A stretch of 64,000 nucleotides of DNA from Antarcticimicrobium luteum (GTDB lineage: Bacteria > Pseudomonadota > Alphaproteobacteria > Rhodobacterales > Rhodobacteraceae). The position numbers and the translations under genes are program-made. The stretch spans positions 1 through 64,000 of the forward strand of contig NZ_SMUV01000063.1 of NCBI RefSeq assembly GCF_004358185.1. The letters run 5' to 3'. The notes beneath the pieces are model-generated. The model had not been told where the DNA came from and searched no databases. It saw only the letters and a list, made by a program, of their open reading frames with translations. This document shows, in pieces, positions 60,722 to 64,000 of the stretch; positions within the stretch are counted from its first letter, which is position 1; the number at the start of each line of letters is the position of its first letter.

Positions 60722-62686
60722 TCACGCCTCCGCCGCGCGGCCCTTGAGGGCGATGATGCCCCGCGGCCGGACCTGGATAAAGAGGATGATGAACAGGATC
60801 ATATAGGTCTGCGCCGCCAGCGTGTTGGACGGGTTGAACCACTCGATCCCCTTTTGCATCGTGCCCACCAGAGTGGCGCCGACCAGCGCGCCCCAGATAT
60901 TGCCGACACCGCCCACCACCACGGTCATGAAGGACTGCACGATATAATCCTGCCCCATCTCCGAGGTGACCTTGGCGTAAAGCCCGATGGCGACACCGGC
61001 GATCCCGGCGATGCCGGAGCCGAGGCCGAAGGTCAGCATGTTGATGCGGTCTGGGTTGATCCCCATCGATCCCGCCATGCGCGGGTTCTGCGTCACCGCC
61101 CGCACCTCCAGCCCGATCCGCGTGCGGTTCATCACAAAAAGGAACAGCCCGAGGAACAGCAGCGCCAGCACGAAGATCGCGATGCGGATATAGCTGATCG
61201 AGACGATGTCGTTCAGCACCAGCGATCCGTCCAGCCAATCGGGCGAGGTGAGCGGCCGGGCCTGGGTGCCAAAGATGTTCTTGGCGATCTGCTGCAAGGC
61301 GATCGAGATGCCGAAGGTCGCCAGCAGCGTCTCCAGCGGCCGGTGGCGCAACCAGCGGATCACCAGCCGCTCCATCGCCACCCCGGCGCCGAAGGTCACC
61401 GCAAAGGCCAGCGGGATCGCGACCAGGATCGAAATCGTATAGTCGGGAATGATCTGCTGGACCACGTATCCGGTATAGGCGCCCATCATGATGAATTCGC
61501 CATGGGCCATGTTGATCACCCCCATCACGCCGAAGGTGATGGCCAGCCCGATGGCGGCGAGGAAATAGATCGAGGCGAGCGACAGCGCATCGAGCACCAG
61601 ATCGGCGGCCCGGTTCAGGTTGACCTTGGTCTCGATGGCGTCCAGCGCGCCCCGCGCGGCCAGCGCGACGGCGGGCGGCGCGCCGATGAACCGCTCGAAA
61701 ATCACATGCGCGGCCAGCGCCGCGTCGATCTCGGCGTCGGTCGCAACGGCGGCGACCCTGCCGGCCTCGGCCAGCCTGGCATAGGCGGCATCGCGGGCCG
61801 CCTCGGTATCCAGCTGGGCCACCCGGTAGCCGCCCACCGTGCCATCGCGCAGCTGGGCGACGAGCGCGTCGCGCTTGTCCGCCCGGGTGATCGCGGGGGG
61901 CGCGACCCCTGCGGCCACCAGCAGCGCATAGGCGTCTGCGCGGGGCAGGGCGCCGCCGCCCGGTTTCAGGGTGCGGGCGATGTCGTCGCCCTGCGGGGCC
62001 TCGGCGGCGAATTCGATCCTTGTGGCGATCAGCGGGTTGAGCGTGGCGCGCACATCGACGGCGGGATCGCCGGCAAAGCTTTCGATCGCGGCGATCCGGG
62101 CTGCGTCGTCTTCGTCAAAGCGGATGGTCAGCAGCCGTTCCAGCCGCGCCTTGCGGGTCCTGAGCGCGGCATCGTCCTCGGCCCCGGCGGCCTTGCGCAG
62201 CGCCGCCAGATGCGAGGCCTCCGGGTCGCGTTCGATGGCGTCGAGCGCGGTGGCCCGGGTGGCCGGATCGGGCGCGCTGAGCTGGAACTGCACCAGCGCC
62301 GCGCCGATCATGCCGCGAATGCCGGAGTTCGGCTTGAGCTGTTTATAGCCGTCGTCCGCCACCGCACCGATTTCGGTGTCGCCGGCGGGATCGAAGATGC
62401 GGATGGTGTCGCGGTCGATCTCTTCGGCAAAGACGAACAGACCGCTTTCCTCGTCGCGCCACATTTCCTTGGCCTGCCAGCGTTCCAGCACCCGCTGCGC
62501 CGCGGACAGCCCGCTGGCGGCCAGCGCGTCGATCGCCGGGCCGATGGTCTTGCGCGAGCTTTTGGCTATCACATCGCCATGCGCCTGCAAAAGCTCCTGG
62601 ATCGGTGCCCCGGCATCCTGCGCCAGTGCGGGCGCGGCCAGCAGGCAGTTCAGGCAGAATAAAATATGTCTGATGATTTTGCTCAT
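60722..62686 (-). CDS. urtB: Urea ABC transporter permease UrtB
   Basis: 654-residue LivH-type permease with a large N-terminal periplasmic part. A signal peptide covers about residues 1-22 (ending APALAQD), followed by some 340 mostly helical residues with repeated charged/Ala-rich segments. The permease domain then begins ASIYFLAAIGLAITFGVMGVINMAHGEFIMMG near residue 373. Many UrtB proteins have such an extension, but about 540 residues is commoner. The last residues RGIIALKGRAAEA overlap the urtC ribosome binding site. Second gene of the operon. Confidence 0.92.
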   Translation of the reverse strand: MSKIIRHILFCLNCLLAAPALAQDAGAPIQELLQAHGDVIAKSSRKTIGPAIDALAASGLSAAQRVLERWQAKEMWRDEESGLFVFAEEIDRDTIRIFDPAGDTEIGAVADDGYKQLKPNSGIRGMIGAALVQFQLSAPDPATRATALDAIERDPEASHLAALRKAAGAEDDAALRTRKARLERLLTIRFDEDDAARIAAIESFAGDPAVDVRATLNPLIATRIEFAAEAPQGDDIARTLKPGGGALPRADAYALLVAAGVAPPAITRADKRDALVAQLRDGTVGGYRVAQLDTEAARDAAYARLAEAGRVAAVATDAEIDAALAAHVIFERFIGAPPAVALAARGALDAIETKVNLNRAADLVLDALSLASIYFLAAIGLAITFGVMGVINMAHGEFIMMGAYTGYVVQQIIPDYTISILVAIPLAFAVTFGAGVAMERLVIRWLRHRPLETLLATFGISIALQQIAKNIFGTQARPLTSPDWLDGSLVLNDIVSISYIRIAIFVLALLFLGLFLFVMNRTRIGLEVRAVTQNPRMAGSMGINPDRINMLTFGLGSGIAGIAGVAIGLYAKVTSEMGQDYIVQSFMTVVVGGVGNIWGALVGATLVGTMQKGIEWFNPSNTLAAQTYMILFIILFIQVRPRGIIALKGRAAEA

Positions 62687-62704
62687 GCGTCACCCTGGGG
62701 AAGG

Positions 62705-62728
62705 CCGGGGGCGAAGGGCCGCCCCCGG
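62705..62728 (-). other. Hairpin between urtA and urtB
   Basis: CCGGGGGCG and CGCCCCCGG form a perfect 9-bp stem with a 6-base loop, 18 bases after the urtA stop and 18 bases before the urtB start. No T-run on the transcribed strand. Confidence 0.55.
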
Positions 62729-62746
62729 TAGAACTCAGGTGTCACA

Positions 62747-64000
62747 TCAGTAGTTCGACTTGATCTGGACGCAGGATTTGGTCTCGGTGTTGTACATCCC
62801 GCAGCCCAGATCCTTCCAGTCCGAGATCAGAACCGCCGATTCCGGCAGATAATCGGTCCAGGCGTCGCCCGGCACCTCGGTGGTCTGGCTGATGATGTCG
62901 AACTGGCCATCGTCCTGGATTTCGCCGATCAGCACCGGCTTGGCCAGGTGATGGTTCACGCCCATGACGGCGGTGCCGCCGGTCAGGTTCGGATACTCCT
63001 GCCCCCACATCGCCGCGCGCACCGCGTCCACATCGGTGGTGCCGGCCTCGGTCGCCGCGTTCACCCACATGTTGAAGCCGATGAAATGGGCCTCCATCGG
63101 GTCATTGGTCACACGCTCTTCGCCCATCTTCGCCTTCCAGGCGGCGATGAAGGCGTCATTTGCCTCGGATTCCGCCGACTGGAAATAGTTCCAGGCGGCC
63201 AGGTGCCCGACCAGGTTGGAGGTGTCGAGACCCGAAAGCTCCTCCTCGCCGACCGAAAAGGCGACCACGGGGATGTCATCGGCCGAAATGGCGGCGGCGG
63301 CCAGTTCCTTGTAAAAGCCGACGTTGGCATCGCCGTTGATGGTGCTGATCACGCCCACCTTCTTGCCATCGGCCCCCAGCGCCACCACGTCGGCGACGAT
63401 CTTGGACCAGTCGGAATGGCCGAACGGGGTATAGTTGACAAAGATGTCCTCGGCCGGGATGCCCTTGGACTTCAGATAACTTTCCAGAATGTTGTTCGTA
63501 GTGCGCGGATAGACATAGTCGGTGCCCAGCAGCGCGAATTTCTCCACTCCCAGTTCCTCAAGGAAATAGTCGGTCGCCGGGATCGCCTGCTGGTTCGGCG
63601 CGGCACCGGTGTAAAAGACGTTCTTGGAGCTTTCCTCGCCCTCGTACTGCACCGGGTAGAACAGCAGACCGTTCAATTCCTCGATCACCGGCAGGACCGA
63701 TTTGCGGCTGACACTGGTCCAGTTGCCGAACATCACATCGACATCATGCACGGTCAGCAGCTCGCGCGCCTTTTCGGCGAACAGCGGCCAGTCCGAGGCC
63801 GGATCGACCACCACCGCCTCGATCTGGCAGCCCAGCAGGCCGCCCTTTGCGTTCTGCTCGTCGATCAGCATCAGCATGGTGTCTTTGAGCGTGGTTTCCG
63901 AGATCGCCATGGTCCCCGAGAGCGAGTGCAGCACCCCCACCTTGATCGGGCAATCCTGAGCCAGCGCAGGCAGGCCCGCAGCGACGAGCGCGGCCGCCGC
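62747..64000 (-). CDS. urtA: Urea ABC transporter substrate-binding protein UrtA (5' end beyond window)
   Basis: 417 residues lie in the window; the true start is past position 64000. The visible part opens in the tail of a signal peptide (LVAAGLPALAQD), then CPIKVGVLHSLSGTMAISE, the standard UrtA opening. KSVLPVIEELNGLLFYPVQYEGEES and NVFYTGAAPNQQAIPA carry the urea-pocket residues of the family (Tyr, Glu). LLGTDYVYPRTTN follows. Binds urea in the periplasm for UrtBCDE. Stop at 62747, then a hairpin and urtB. Confidence 0.93.
   Translation of the reverse strand, partial: AAAALVAAGLPALAQDCPIKVGVLHSLSGTMAISETTLKDTMLMLIDEQNAKGGLLGCQIEAVVVDPASDWPLFAEKARELLTVHDVDVMFGNWTSVSRKSVLPVIEELNGLLFYPVQYEGEESSKNVFYTGAAPNQQAIPATDYFLEELGVEKFALLGTDYVYPRTTNNILESYLKSKGIPAEDIFVNYTPFGHSDWSKIVADVVALGADGKKVGVISTINGDANVGFYKELAAAAISADDIPVVAFSVGEEELSGLDTSNLVGHLAAWNYFQSAESEANDAFIAAWKAKMGEERVTNDPMEAHFIGFNMWVNAATEAGTTDVDAVRAAMWGQEYPNLTGGTAVMGVNHHLAKPVLIGEIQDDGQFDIISQTTEVPGDAWTDYLPESAVLISDWKDLGCGMYNTETKSCVQIKSNY

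Overview
This is a visibly GC-rich chromosomal window (about two thirds G+C by eye). The gene families point to an alphaproteobacterium of the Rhodobacteraceae (Roseobacter or Paracoccus-like lineage): two TRAP carriers, several Dpp-type ABC importers, a DmfA2-like amide hydrolase, and short ATGA operon junctions. The genus cannot be fixed from the sequence. I see no rRNA, tRNA, CRISPR, insertion sequence, phage or housekeeping genes. Nearly the whole window is nutrient uptake plus C-N bond hydrolysis.

Layout. (A) 0-20.7 kb: two acyl-CoA synthetases on the minus strand and a hydrolase pair, next to a TetR regulator. Then comes a co-directional run of 12 genes (6292-18951): TRAP transporter (P, Q, M), MaoC-like hydratase, PfpI/isonitrile-hydratase-like protein, an N,N-dimethylformamidase large-subunit homologue, a four-gene Dpp-type ABC importer with fused ATPases, and an M20 amidohydrolase. 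(B) 19-24.5 kb, minus strand: a polyamine-type ABC importer (ATPase, two permeases, binding protein) followed by a YtcJ-type amidohydrolase. (C) 24.9-28.6 kb: a second TRAP transporter with an isocitrate-lyase/PEP-mutase family lyase. (D) 28.7-46.7 kb: a GntR regulator, gamma-glutamyltransferase and DUF1028 operon, divergent from two successive Dpp-type importers that carry an amidase, an acetamidase/formamidase and a Gfo/Idh oxidoreductase. (E) 47-53.8 kb: TetR and a PgdA/imidase-type deacetylase, divergent from an NMT1/SsuABC-type importer, two SDR dehydrogenases and a guanidino-acid ureohydrolase. (F) 54-58 kb: glucosylglycerate (or mannosylglycerate) synthase and phosphatase, convergent with a GH13_18 phosphorylase. 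(G) 58-64 kb, minus strand: the urea importer urtABCDE; urtA runs off the right edge.

Taken together, eight importers and about ten C-N hydrolases read as an organic-nitrogen scavenging region. Amides, peptides, gamma-glutamyl compounds, polyamines, guanidino compounds and urea would be taken up and hydrolysed in the cytoplasm; the exact substrates are inference.

Three non-coding patterns stand out. Four near-identical 16-bp dyads (TTnACA-N4-TGTmAA) sit in the three intergenic regions around the first TetR gene. A 20-bp palindrome lies in the GntR/dpp divergent promoter and a 39-bp AT-rich dyad in the second TetR divergent promoter. Every one of the eight solute-binding-protein genes is followed directly by a GC-rich hairpin before the next gene.
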